DNA from: Fluviicola sp.
GTDB lineage: Bacteria; Bacteroidota; Bacteroidia; Flavobacteriales_D; Crocinitomicaceae
Reading direction: 5' to 3'
NCBI RefSeq assembly: GCF_039596395.1
Contig: NZ_JBCNJT010000001.1
Location: 62,001-126,000, forward strand
DNA: 64,000 nt
Shown piece after piece: positions 16,930 through 25,347 of the stretch. A model generated the notes under the pieces. It did no database searches. It was given only the letters and a program-made list of their open reading frames with translations, and had not been told where the DNA came from. The position numbers were made by a program, and so were the translations under genes. How positions within the stretch are numbered: the first letter of the stretch is position 1; each line of letters starts with the position of its first letter.

Positions 16930-19215
16930 ATGAAAACACGAATTTTAAAAACAGCTGCTTTGTGCGGCTTATTGGCTTTGGGGTCAGTTTCCAATGCTTA
17001 TTCCCAGGCTTATACGGAAAATTTTGACAATGTGGCCAACCTGACAACAAATGGTTGGTACCAGCAAAATAACAGTACAACCATTGGTACTAACCCGAAC
17101 TGGATTCAGGGTGTTGCAACACCGACCGGGCCTTTTGATGCGTACAACGGTGCCGCAACTGCATACATTTGTGCAAACTATAACAGTACGACCGGTGCAA
17201 ACACAATCAGCAACTGGTTGGTAACTCCAAACAGAACGCTTAGAAACGGAGACGTGTTTACGTTCTATACCAGAAGGCCAACTGCAAACCCAACGGAATA
17301 TCCGGATCGTTTGGAAGTGCGTTTGAGTACCAACGGTGCAAGTACCAATGTTGGAACAGGATCTGCCGGTTTGGGAGATTTTACAACACTTCTATTGAGT
17401 GTGAACCCTTCCCTGGTTACAAACGTTTATCCGGCAGTTTGGACACAATTTACCATTACCATTTCAGGGCTTCCTGCACCGACTTCGGGTCGTATCGCTT
17501 TCCGTTATTACGTAACCAACGGAGGGCCTACAGGTACAAATTCTGATTTTGTAGGTATTGATAACGTGGTGTACACACCATATACTTGTCCGGCATTTAC
17601 AGTTTCCCCGACATCAGTGGCGGGAGGAGTAGCAGGCACGGCTTATTCTCAATCGTTATCTCAGACGGGAGCTTTGGGAACACCGAACTTTGCGGTTACT
17701 GCAGGAGCACTTCCTCCGGGATTAACGTTGTCGGCAAGCGGAACAATTTCCGGAACACCTACAGCAACCGGAACATTCAACTTCACGGTTACCGTTAGTG
17801 ATAACAGCGGATGTTCAGGTTCACAGGCGTATTCCCTTACAACAGTTTGTCCTGCAAATCCGATTACTTTTTCACCGGCCCCGGCCTTGTGTAGTAACAG
17901 TTCTGCTTATACATTGGTAGAAGGTTCGCCGGCCGGAGGATCGTATTCCGGAACCGGGGTTTCGGGAGGGACTTTTAGTCCAGCGTCCGGAACGCAAACC
18001 GTTACTTACGATTTAACAGATGCTTACGGTTGTGCGCACAGTTCGAATTACACCGTTACGGTAAACAATGCTCCGGCAGTTACTCAAAGCGCTATTGCTG
18101 CAGTTTGTGACAACGCGGGAATGGTTGCGTTGACAGGTGGAAGCCCGGCAGGAGGAACATATAGCGGCACCGGAGTAACAGCAGGAAACTTTGATCCGAT
18201 GGCGGGAACTCAAACCGTTACTTATACTTACACAGATGGAAACGGTTGTACAAACAGTGCATCCGCTATGATTACGGTAAATACAGCTCCGGTAGTTTCT
18301 CAAAGTGCAATTTCAGCAGTATGCAGCAATTCCGGGACATTGGCTTTGACAGGCGGAAGCCCGGCGGGAGGAACTTACAGTGGAACAGGAGTTTCCGGAT
18401 CTGATTTCGATCCTTCGGCAGGAACTCAAACGATCACTTACATGTTTATGGATGCAAACGGATGTATGGACAATGCTTCGACAACCATTACCGTAAATGC
18501 AGCTCCAACTGTTACGCAAAGCGCTATTTCGGCGGTGTGCAGCAACGATGGTACAGTCCCATTATCAGGAGGAAGCCCGGCGGGTGGAACTTATAGCGGA
18601 ACAGGGGTTACAGGTACTAATTTTGATCCTGCAGCAGGAACACAAACAATTACCTATACATTCACGGATGGAAACGGATGTACGGACGATGCTTCAACGA
18701 CTATTACAGTAAATACTGCTCCGACAGTCGGATTTACATCCCCGGTTTCGAATATGTGTGTGAACCACGCGCCATTGACACTTTCGGGTGGAACACCGGC
18801 GGGCGGAACGTATTCCGGAACAGCAGTTACCGGAGGAGTTTTCAATCCTGCAACAGCAGGAGCAGGAAATCACGTGATTACTTATACTTTTACAGATGCT
18901 AACGGCTGTGATGGTCAGGCAACTTTTACCATCAATGTAAGCACTTGCCTGGGACTTGCTGAAAACGGGCAGGAATTCGGTTTGGAAGTATATCCGAATC
19001 CGACAACCGGTCTATTTACGGCAAGCGTATCCTCCGGAAAAGAGTTCTCGGTTATCAATGTGGTGAATGTTCAGGGGAAAGAAGTTGTATTCGGAGCTTC
19101 CAAATCTTCCGCTACAACAACAGCAATTGATTTATCCGGCCAGGTTCCGGGACTTTACTTTGTAAACGGAATAGTTGACGGTCAGCGCTTCATTTTCAGA
19201 ATTCAAAAGCAATAG
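16930..19215 (+). CDS. T9SS-exported modular surface protein, cassette copy 1
   Basis: A 761-residue protein: signal peptide (about 1-25, ending YSQ); a choice-of-anchor-J/MAM-like jelly roll (about 28-215, starting YTENFDNVANL); a putative Ig domain (about 219-306, LPPGLTLSASGTISGTPTAT); five repeats of some 70 residues with the core SPAGGTYSGTGV...FDP..GTQTVTY; and a C-terminal type A T9SS sorting domain with LEVYPNPTTGLF ending in FRIQKQ. Cysteines lie at equivalent places in each repeat (about two per repeat). Predicted to be carried across the outer membrane by T9SS and attached or released; adhesion is likely but unproven. Repeats are also found in the M43 protease at 56886. Confidence 0.85.
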   Translation: MKTRILKTAALCGLLALGSVSNAYSQAYTENFDNVANLTTNGWYQQNNSTTIGTNPNWIQGVATPTGPFDAYNGAATAYICANYNSTTGANTISNWLVTPNRTLRNGDVFTFYTRRPTANPTEYPDRLEVRLSTNGASTNVGTGSAGLGDFTTLLLSVNPSLVTNVYPAVWTQFTITISGLPAPTSGRIAFRYYVTNGGPTGTNSDFVGIDNVVYTPYTCPAFTVSPTSVAGGVAGTAYSQSLSQTGALGTPNFAVTAGALPPGLTLSASGTISGTPTATGTFNFTVTVSDNSGCSGSQAYSLTTVCPANPITFSPAPALCSNSSAYTLVEGSPAGGSYSGTGVSGGTFSPASGTQTVTYDLTDAYGCAHSSNYTVTVNNAPAVTQSAIAAVCDNAGMVALTGGSPAGGTYSGTGVTAGNFDPMAGTQTVTYTYTDGNGCTNSASAMITVNTAPVVSQSAISAVCSNSGTLALTGGSPAGGTYSGTGVSGSDFDPSAGTQTITYMFMDANGCMDNASTTITVNAAPTVTQSAISAVCSNDGTVPLSGGSPAGGTYSGTGVTGTNFDPAAGTQTITYTFTDGNGCTDDASTTITVNTAPTVGFTSPVSNMCVNHAPLTLSGGTPAGGTYSGTAVTGGVFNPATAGAGNHVITYTFTDANGCDGQATFTINVSTCLGLAENGQEFGLEVYPNPTTGLFTASVSSGKEFSVINVVNVQGKEVVFGASKSSATTTAIDLSGQVPGLYFVNGIVDGQRFIFRIQKQ

Positions 19216-19239
19216 TTGAGTTACACGACTAAAAACAGG

Positions 19240-19270
19240 AAAAGCCGTTCAGAAATGAGCGGCTTTTTTG
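19240..19270 (+). terminator. Rho-independent terminator
   Basis: AAAAGCCG pairing with CGGCTTTT plus an inner TCA/TGA step around a GAAA loop, then a T run. It separates cassette copy 1 from copy 2. Confidence 0.8.
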
Positions 19271-19437
19271 TTTCCGGGAAATCCCTGGTTCGTCCATCTT
19301 TCATCCGGATTTTAAATCTGTAATCGGGCATTCGTAGTTCGTGATTTGCGTAGCAGGGGGAAACCCCTGAATTGCTCCGGCAGCTTTCACTGCGGAAGAT
19401 AGTTGCCTACTTTTGAGCGAATTAAATACCAAGTACT

Positions 19438-19791
19438 ATGAAAATAAAGTTACTATTCACCGGACTTTGTCTTTGTTCAGCTGTATCATTCAGCTACGGG
19501 CAATCTCAAACTCAAGCGTTAAAGGAGTCAACCCCTATTGTTGTTTCATCACACCCTCAATTAAATGCTCAGCGTGTAAAACTGGATTCAAAACAAACTG
19601 AGATCAATCAGGCTGCTACATCCTCCAGGGCACACATGAACCAATTGAACGAGGAATTCCGTGTGTTGAAAGAAGAATACCTGGGAATGCTTCGCGTAGA
19701 GCTTGAGAAAACTACAGAAACGCAATTGAAAGCTCAGTTGCAGGAAGAAATCACCCGTTACTCACAAGTAGCGAATGCTCAAACACGTTAA
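19438..19791 (+). CDS. Small secreted helical protein, cassette copy 2
   Basis: Paralogue of the gene at 16566, the same length (117 residues) with signal peptide (ending SYGQ) and long C-terminal helix. Most of the differences are conservative and several stretches are shared, such as LDSKQ.EINQA and AQLQ.EITRYS. A -7 box TACTTTTG lies at 19408-19415, so this copy probably has its own promoter. It is followed after 11 bases by the second T9SS gene, keeping the spacing of copy 1. Function is unknown. Confidence 0.75.
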   Translation: MKIKLLFTGLCLCSAVSFSYGQSQTQALKESTPIVVSSHPQLNAQRVKLDSKQTEINQAATSSRAHMNQLNEEFRVLKEEYLGMLRVELEKTTETQLKAQLQEEITRYSQVANAQTR

Positions 19792-19802
19792 TCCCTGAAC
19801 TT

Positions 19803-22082
19803 ATGAAAACACGAATTTTAAAAATAGCTGCATTAAGCGGTTTTCTTACTTTGGGATTGGTTTCGCTATCCCATGCACAATCCTTTTCGGAAAGTTTTAA
19901 TGACATTACGACCCTTGCAGGAAGCGGATGGGCAACAACCAATGCCAGCGTTGCAGTTGGTTCCACAGGTTGGTTCCAGGGTAATGCGACATCTGCCGGC
20001 GGACCGTTTGATTCTTACAACGGTGCTGCAAATGCATACATCGGAGCAAACTATAATAATACAGGGAACGTCGGAACGATCAGCAACTGGTTAATGACTC
20101 CGAACCGTACTTTCAGAAACGGTGACGTTCTTACATTCTATACCCGTAAACCTTCCCCGGATAACTATGCAGATCGTTTGGAAGTACGTTTGAGTACCAA
20201 CGGTGCAAGTACCAGTGTCGGAACAGGATCAGGAGTCGGGGATTACACAACATTATTGTTGAGTATCAATCCGAGCCTTACCCTGGGAGTTTATCCGACA
20301 ACCTGGACGATGTATACGGTCACTATTTCCGGTTTGCCGGCACCAACTTCCGGTCGTATCGCATTCCGTTATTTCGTTACAAGCGCAGGTCTTTCAGGAA
20401 CAAACTCGGATTACATCGGGATTGACCAGGTAGACTATACACCGTATGTTTGTCCGGCATTTACAATGACAGCCGGAGGAGCTTTGACAGGTGGATCGGC
20501 CGGGAATGCTTATACGAACACATTGACGCAAACGGGAGCGCTTGGAGCACCAAACTTTGCAGTTACTTCGGGTGCCCTTCCTCCGGGATTGACATTGGCT
20601 GCAAACGGAACGATTTCCGGAACACCTACGGCAACAGGAACATTTAACTTCACCGCAACAGTAAGTGATGCAAGCGGATGTTCCGGATCACAAGCCTATT
20701 CTTTGACCATTGTTTGTCCTGCCAGCCCGATTTCTTTTTCGCCTGCACCGTCATTATGTACGAACGGATCTGCTTATGTCTTAATGGAAGGAAGTCCTGC
20801 AGGAGGATCGTATTCCGGAACGGGAGTCAGCGGAGGTCAATTTGATCCTGCAGCCGGAACACAAACCATTACCTATGATTTAACGGATGCTTACGGTTGT
20901 GCACACAGTGCAAATTATAACATCACGGTAAATATGGCACCAATCGTTTCCCAGGGACCAATTCCTGCTGCTTGTGATAATGCGGGAATGGTAACCTTGA
21001 TCAATGGAATCCCGGGTGGCGGAGTTTACAGCGGAACAGGAGTTTCAGGAGGTCAGTTCGATCCTGCAGCCGGAACACAAACCGTAACTTATACTTATAC
21101 GGACGCAAATGGTTGTTCGAATACTGCTTCAACAGTGGTTACCGTAAATACATCTCCTGCTGTTACACAAAGTGCGATCGATGCGGTGTGTATCAATTCG
21201 GGAACTTTGGCTCTTACAGGTGGAAGCCCGGCAGGAGGAACTTACAGTGGAACAGGAGTTAACGGAAGTAACTTTGATCCTACAGCTGAAACGCAAACCG
21301 TAACTTATACTTATACAGATGCAAACGGTTGTTCCAACTCTGCGTCCACAACAATCGTTGTCAATGCTGCTCCGATGGTATCTCAAAGCCTTATTTCTCC
21401 GGTATGTGCGAATTCCGGAGCTTTGGCTCTTACAGGAGGAAGTCCGGCAGGAGGAATTTACAGCGGAACAGGAGTTACCGGATCTGATTTCGATCCGACA
21501 GCAGGAACGCAAACAGTAACTTATACTTACACGGACGCGAACGGATGTATGGATGATGCATCAACAACTATTACCGTAAACCCTGAGCCGGTTGTTACAT
21601 TTAATTCCCCGGTTTCAAATCTGTGTTTGAATCATGATCCGTTGACACTTTCAGGAGGAATGCCTGCGGGGGGAACATACAGTGGAGCAGGAGTAAGCGG
21701 TGGAGTAATGGACCCGGTAACTGCCGGAGCCGGAAATCACGTGATTACTTATTCTTTTACAGATGCTAACGGATGCGACGGTGAAGCAACATTTACGATC
21801 AATGTAAGCGGATGTTTGGGACTTGCTGAAAACGGACAGGACTTCGGTTTGAATATCTACCCGAACCCGACAACAGGTAAGTTTACTGCAAGCACAGTTT
21901 CAGGATCTGAATGCTCTATTGTAAGCGTGATGGACGTTCAGGGGAAAGAAATTCCGTTCGGATCCTCTGTGTCTGCAGCTGCTTCAGTAGAAGTAGATCT
22001 TTCCAGCCAGGTACCTGGAATTTACTTCGTTAAAGGATTGGTAAACGGAGAACATTTTATCTTCCGCGTACAGAAACAATAA
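19803..22082 (+). CDS. T9SS-exported modular surface protein, cassette copy 2
   Basis: Paralogue of the gene at 16930 with the same order of parts: signal peptide ending SHAQ; choice-of-anchor-J-like domain; putative Ig domain; five SPAGGTYSGTGV-type repeats (one degenerated to IPGGGVYSGTGV); and a T9SS sorting domain with LNIYPNPTTGKF ending FRVQKQ. At 759 residues it is two shorter. The repeats give the two genes long stretches of near-identical protein, which invites recombination between copies and variation in repeat number. Likely surface exposed; ligand unknown. Confidence 0.85.
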   Translation: MKTRILKIAALSGFLTLGLVSLSHAQSFSESFNDITTLAGSGWATTNASVAVGSTGWFQGNATSAGGPFDSYNGAANAYIGANYNNTGNVGTISNWLMTPNRTFRNGDVLTFYTRKPSPDNYADRLEVRLSTNGASTSVGTGSGVGDYTTLLLSINPSLTLGVYPTTWTMYTVTISGLPAPTSGRIAFRYFVTSAGLSGTNSDYIGIDQVDYTPYVCPAFTMTAGGALTGGSAGNAYTNTLTQTGALGAPNFAVTSGALPPGLTLAANGTISGTPTATGTFNFTATVSDASGCSGSQAYSLTIVCPASPISFSPAPSLCTNGSAYVLMEGSPAGGSYSGTGVSGGQFDPAAGTQTITYDLTDAYGCAHSANYNITVNMAPIVSQGPIPAACDNAGMVTLINGIPGGGVYSGTGVSGGQFDPAAGTQTVTYTYTDANGCSNTASTVVTVNTSPAVTQSAIDAVCINSGTLALTGGSPAGGTYSGTGVNGSNFDPTAETQTVTYTYTDANGCSNSASTTIVVNAAPMVSQSLISPVCANSGALALTGGSPAGGIYSGTGVTGSDFDPTAGTQTVTYTYTDANGCMDDASTTITVNPEPVVTFNSPVSNLCLNHDPLTLSGGMPAGGTYSGAGVSGGVMDPVTAGAGNHVITYSFTDANGCDGEATFTINVSGCLGLAENGQDFGLNIYPNPTTGKFTASTVSGSECSIVSVMDVQGKEIPFGSSVSAAASVEVDLSSQVPGIYFVKGLVNGEHFIFRVQKQ

Positions 22083-22118
22083 GCTGATATATCAATTATT
22101 TAATTATCAGTTATTTAG

Positions 22119-22149
22119 AAAGCTGTCTTGCGATGCAAGGCAGCTTTTT
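22119..22149 (+). terminator. Rho-independent terminator
   Basis: AAAGCTG-CTTGC stem pairing with GCAAG-CAGCTTT around a GAT loop, followed by T5. Ends cassette copy 2. Confidence 0.85.
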
Positions 22150-22271
22150 GTCGATAAATAGGATTGTATTCTCGACGAAATTTGGAGTTTGTTTATTGAA
22201 ATCGGCTAAATACTAATTCATGTGACTAAAAAATTTAGAAGAGGCTAACTTAGCCCTGAAACTTAAACACA

Positions 22272-23576
22272 ATGACATATTCACTACAACTTAAGGCAAT
22301 TAAGGTTGCCTTGCTACTACTTATGGCTAATTCGGCCGCCCTTGCGCAATCGAGTTATAAAATCTTTACGCCATACAGCTATCTGACGAAGAATTATCTG
22401 GCCTCAGCTACCGATAATATCCCGAATCTAGGACAATACGTATTTGATAACCGGTTTGAATTGGTTCTGGAGCAGGAACATGCAGAAAACTACGTGCGGT
22501 CAATCTTTGAATCCGCAGGAATTCCGGTGCTAAATGTTACCGGTTCCAAAATCATGGTCCCGTTCAAAGAGAAGGCAGGAGGAAACAATTGTGAAGCTGC
22601 TGAATTGTTGTGTTCCAATACTTCCCAGACTGCAAACAGCGGTGGTGCGGGAACACAGGAACTGACAGGTAGTAATCAGGGATGTCTGGGAATTGAGCAC
22701 CAGTCTTCGTGGTATTACCTGAATGTCCAAACCGGTGGTACACTAACCATGACCATTGCCCCGACCAATGGAGGCGATGATTATGATTTTGCCATTTGGG
22801 GACCGTTTACAACTGCTACGGCAGGGGCGAATTGTCCACCTGTATCGGCGCCGATCCGCTGCAGTTATTCGTCTGCAACCGGGAATACCGGACTTATGAT
22901 TCCCTACACCGGTCAAAGCAGTTCCTTCGGCTGCGGATTTCTGGGATTATTCGCCTGTACAGGTACCATTACTTCTACAAATAACCCGGTAGATAACAGC
23001 GAAGGTGCAGGCGGAGACAAATGGGTAGGAAATCTCAACACCACCGCGAACCAGATCTACATTCTGCTGGTCGATAACTTCTCCAATTCCGGACAACCTT
23101 ACAACCTGTCTTTCGGTGGTACTTCCGTTTTGGGATGTACACCGGTAGTTTTACCTGCGGGGCTTACGGCTTTCAATGTTCAAAAAACATCGCAGGGGAA
23201 TATCTTAAGCTGGACAACCGAAACAGAAGATCGTTCCAACTTCTTCACGGTAGAATGGACAACCGATCCTGCTTCCGGAAACTGGAAAGAGATCGCGCAG
23301 GTACCCGCACAGGGACAGTCCCAGGAAAGTCATGATTATAGCACCTTGCATGCAATTCCGTCACAAACTGAGGTCAATTATTACCGCCTGAACCTGACAG
23401 ATCTCGATGGTTCCAGGACGACTTATGATGCAAACCTCCTGAGTGCCGATAATGGCGTGGTATCCAAAAAAGTGGAGCGCGTTTTCAATACGATGGGACA
23501 GGAGGTCGATGAAAATTGCAAAGGAGTGGTGATCTATTATTACTCCGACGGAACGACGGAACGGGTTTACAGATAA
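22272..23576 (+). CDS. Exported multidomain protein with an unusual C-terminal tail
   Basis: A 434-residue protein with a signal peptide (about 1-26, ending ALAQ). The middle (about 105-290) holds a Cys-containing beta domain with NNCEAAELLCSNTSQT, YDFAIWGPF and NQIYILLVDNFSNSGQPYNL, resembling domains found in large flavobacterial secreted proteins. From about 297 a fibronectin-like domain starts LTAFNVQKTSQGNILSWTTE. The last 37 residues, KKVERVFNTMGQEVDENCKG and then VVIYYYSDGTTERVYR, occupy the place of a T9SS sorting domain but lack the YPNP motif. I recall similar 'xGQEV..KGVVIxxYxDGxxxK' tails elsewhere in Bacteroidota. Export route is therefore an inference. Confidence 0.7.
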   Translation: MTYSLQLKAIKVALLLLMANSAALAQSSYKIFTPYSYLTKNYLASATDNIPNLGQYVFDNRFELVLEQEHAENYVRSIFESAGIPVLNVTGSKIMVPFKEKAGGNNCEAAELLCSNTSQTANSGGAGTQELTGSNQGCLGIEHQSSWYYLNVQTGGTLTMTIAPTNGGDDYDFAIWGPFTTATAGANCPPVSAPIRCSYSSATGNTGLMIPYTGQSSSFGCGFLGLFACTGTITSTNNPVDNSEGAGGDKWVGNLNTTANQIYILLVDNFSNSGQPYNLSFGGTSVLGCTPVVLPAGLTAFNVQKTSQGNILSWTTETEDRSNFFTVEWTTDPASGNWKEIAQVPAQGQSQESHDYSTLHAIPSQTEVNYYRLNLTDLDGSRTTYDANLLSADNGVVSKKVERVFNTMGQEVDENCKGVVIYYYSDGTTERVYR

Positions 23577-23606
23577 AAGAACGAATTCCGATGAAATAAA
23601 CCGATT

Positions 23607-23640
23607 AAAGTCGTTCAGCAATGGACGACTTTTATTTTTT
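23607..23640 (+). terminator. Rho-independent terminator
   Basis: AAAGTCGT (23607-23614) pairs with ACGACTTT (23625-23632), then a T-rich tail. It lies in the 79-base gap before the HTH regulator. Confidence 0.8.
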
Positions 23641-23655
23641 TCTTATTTTGGCGAC

Positions 23656-24660
23656 ATGGACATTCAAAACCGACTACTTGAACAGCTAAAAGCAAAATTA
23701 CCTCCTGAAACTTCGTTGGGTAAGTTACTGATGGACGATTTGGAATTGTCACGGGATTCTGCCTACCGCAGGGCGCGTGGCGAAACAGCTTTGAAACCGG
23801 AAGAGATTAACTTACTGTGTCAGAAGTACGACCTGTCTATCGATAAAATTATCGGAGTTTCGGGGAAAAGCGTCACTTTTCAGTATAATCCGATCCAGCG
23901 TTCCGAGTTTTCATTTGAGACTTATCTGAACGGAATCATGGACGGTTTTAAACGAATGGTTGCACAACGCACGCAGGAATTGTATATGTCCAATCTCGAC
24001 CTGATCATTTTCCAGTTGTTGAATTCACCGGCTCTTTTGCGCTTTAAACTGCTCTATTTCGGGAAGTGTTACCTGAAGTTGGGGCAATTGGAAAACGTGA
24101 AGTTTCACAAAGGATGGAAAGGAGATATTTCGGATGAACAGTTGCAGCAAATGGCGAATTTCTATATCCGGGTAAAGTCAACGGAAGTCATCGGTTACGA
24201 TGCCGGAAAAGGATTGATCCGGGAAATCGTTTCATTTTATGAACTGGGTTATTTCGAAACACCGGAAGACGCCCTTTTCCTGATCGACGAAGTAGCTGAA
24301 TTGGTGGAGCACATTAAGAAACAGGCAGAAATCGGACGAAAGTTCATCAAAGGACAACCCGTTATTACCGAAGCGGATAATTTCCATTTATACCTGCATC
24401 AAACCTACATCCAGGACAACACCATTATTTCGGAAACGAATGCATACCGCATGTTGTATATCACCCACAACATGCTGAACTATTTGTTCACGATCGACCA
24501 GGATTACGTCAATAAATCATTTGCCGTTTTCCAGTCGATGCTCAAAAGCTGCGTGAAGATCTCCGAAGAAAACCAGCGCCAGCGCAACGCCTACTTTGAA
24601 AGTCTCGGTCAGTTTATCTCAAAAGCTCGCATCCGGATCGAGGGAACAGAATTGTTCTAA
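23656..24660 (+). CDS. Putative HTH transcriptional regulator (BetR/XRE-like)
   Basis: A 334-residue cytoplasmic protein. The N-terminus (about 1-70: LLEQLKAKLPPETSLGKLLM, LSRDSAYRRARGETALKPEE) resembles the helix-turn-helix of BetR-type regulators. The rest, about 75-330, is mainly helical with no recognised domain, and may bind a ligand or partner. Common in Flavobacteriales near surface or regulatory genes. It sits between an exported protein and an ECF sigma factor on the same strand, but 147 bases separate it from the sigma gene, so co-transcription is uncertain. The target is unknown. Confidence 0.65.
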   Translation: MDIQNRLLEQLKAKLPPETSLGKLLMDDLELSRDSAYRRARGETALKPEEINLLCQKYDLSIDKIIGVSGKSVTFQYNPIQRSEFSFETYLNGIMDGFKRMVAQRTQELYMSNLDLIIFQLLNSPALLRFKLLYFGKCYLKLGQLENVKFHKGWKGDISDEQLQQMANFYIRVKSTEVIGYDAGKGLIREIVSFYELGYFETPEDALFLIDEVAELVEHIKKQAEIGRKFIKGQPVITEADNFHLYLHQTYIQDNTIISETNAYRMLYITHNMLNYLFTIDQDYVNKSFAVFQSMLKSCVKISEENQRQRNAYFESLGQFISKARIRIEGTELF

Positions 24661-24807
24661 ATTTTTTTTACGTCCGGGCAACCTTTGATTTCGGAAGGAG
24701 TAACTAAGTCAGAATGATGAAAAATGAAGGGGGAAGTGTTTTCTATTCGTTTGACCAATTGATTTTGTGAAAGTTGAAAGAGGTGAGGATGTGAGAACCG
24801 GTTTGAA

Positions 24808-25347
24808 GTGTTGACTAAAGAAATAGAGGAACAATTTACGAAGGGCAATCGGAAAGCTTTCGATGCCGTTTATGCTGCATTTTCTGCGGCCATGTTCGCG
24901 CTATGTCTGCGGTATACACGCTGCCAGGACGATGCACAGGATGTCTTGCAGGAAGCATTCATCAAGGTGTACAAGAGTTGTGGCCAATATTCAACCGATA
25001 AACCGCTTGCGGCCTGGATCAAAACGATCACTATAAACACGGCTTTATCCTACATCAAAAAGAATTACCGGTTTGAATTGCACGAAGACGATGCGTTTTT
25101 TGACGAACAGCAGGAAATTCAGTTTGATGCGGAAGACCAGGAACACTTAAAGAACAAATTATTACAGATACTCAATGAATTACCAGACGGTTACCGAACG
25201 ATTTTCAATCTTTTTGTAATCGAAAATTTAACGCATAAAGAAATTGCAGAATACCTGTCAATTTCCGAAAGTACCAGTAAAACCCAATACTTCAAAGCTA
25301 AGAAGATGATTCATAGTTTACTTGAAGCTGCAAACCAAAAAGCATGA
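24808..25347 (+). CDS. ECF-type RNA polymerase sigma factor
   Basis: A 179-residue group 4 sigma factor. Region 2 lies at about 25-90 (FALCLRYTRCQDDAQDVLQE, AFIKVYKSCGQY) and region 4 at about 118-175 (LLQILNELPDGYRTIFNLFV, LTHKEIAEYLSISESTSKTQ). The start is either GTG 24808 or TTG 24811; no in-frame ATG fits. It overlaps the next gene by four bases (ATGA), so sigma and the downstream membrane/barrel protein are translationally coupled, the usual arrangement of an ECF sigma with its regulator. Its promoter targets cannot be told from the sequence. Confidence 0.93.
   Translation: MLTKEIEEQFTKGNRKAFDAVYAAFSAAMFALCLRYTRCQDDAQDVLQEAFIKVYKSCGQYSTDKPLAAWIKTITINTALSYIKKNYRFELHEDDAFFDEQQEIQFDAEDQEHLKNKLLQILNELPDGYRTIFNLFVIENLTHKEIAEYLSISESTSKTQYFKAKKMIHSLLEAANQKA

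Noticed and set aside
16566-22082. Recent gene-conversion event between the two cassettes
   Set aside because: The small proteins differ at many positions along their length, so no long identical tract stands out; only the 5' ends and repeats are strongly alike.
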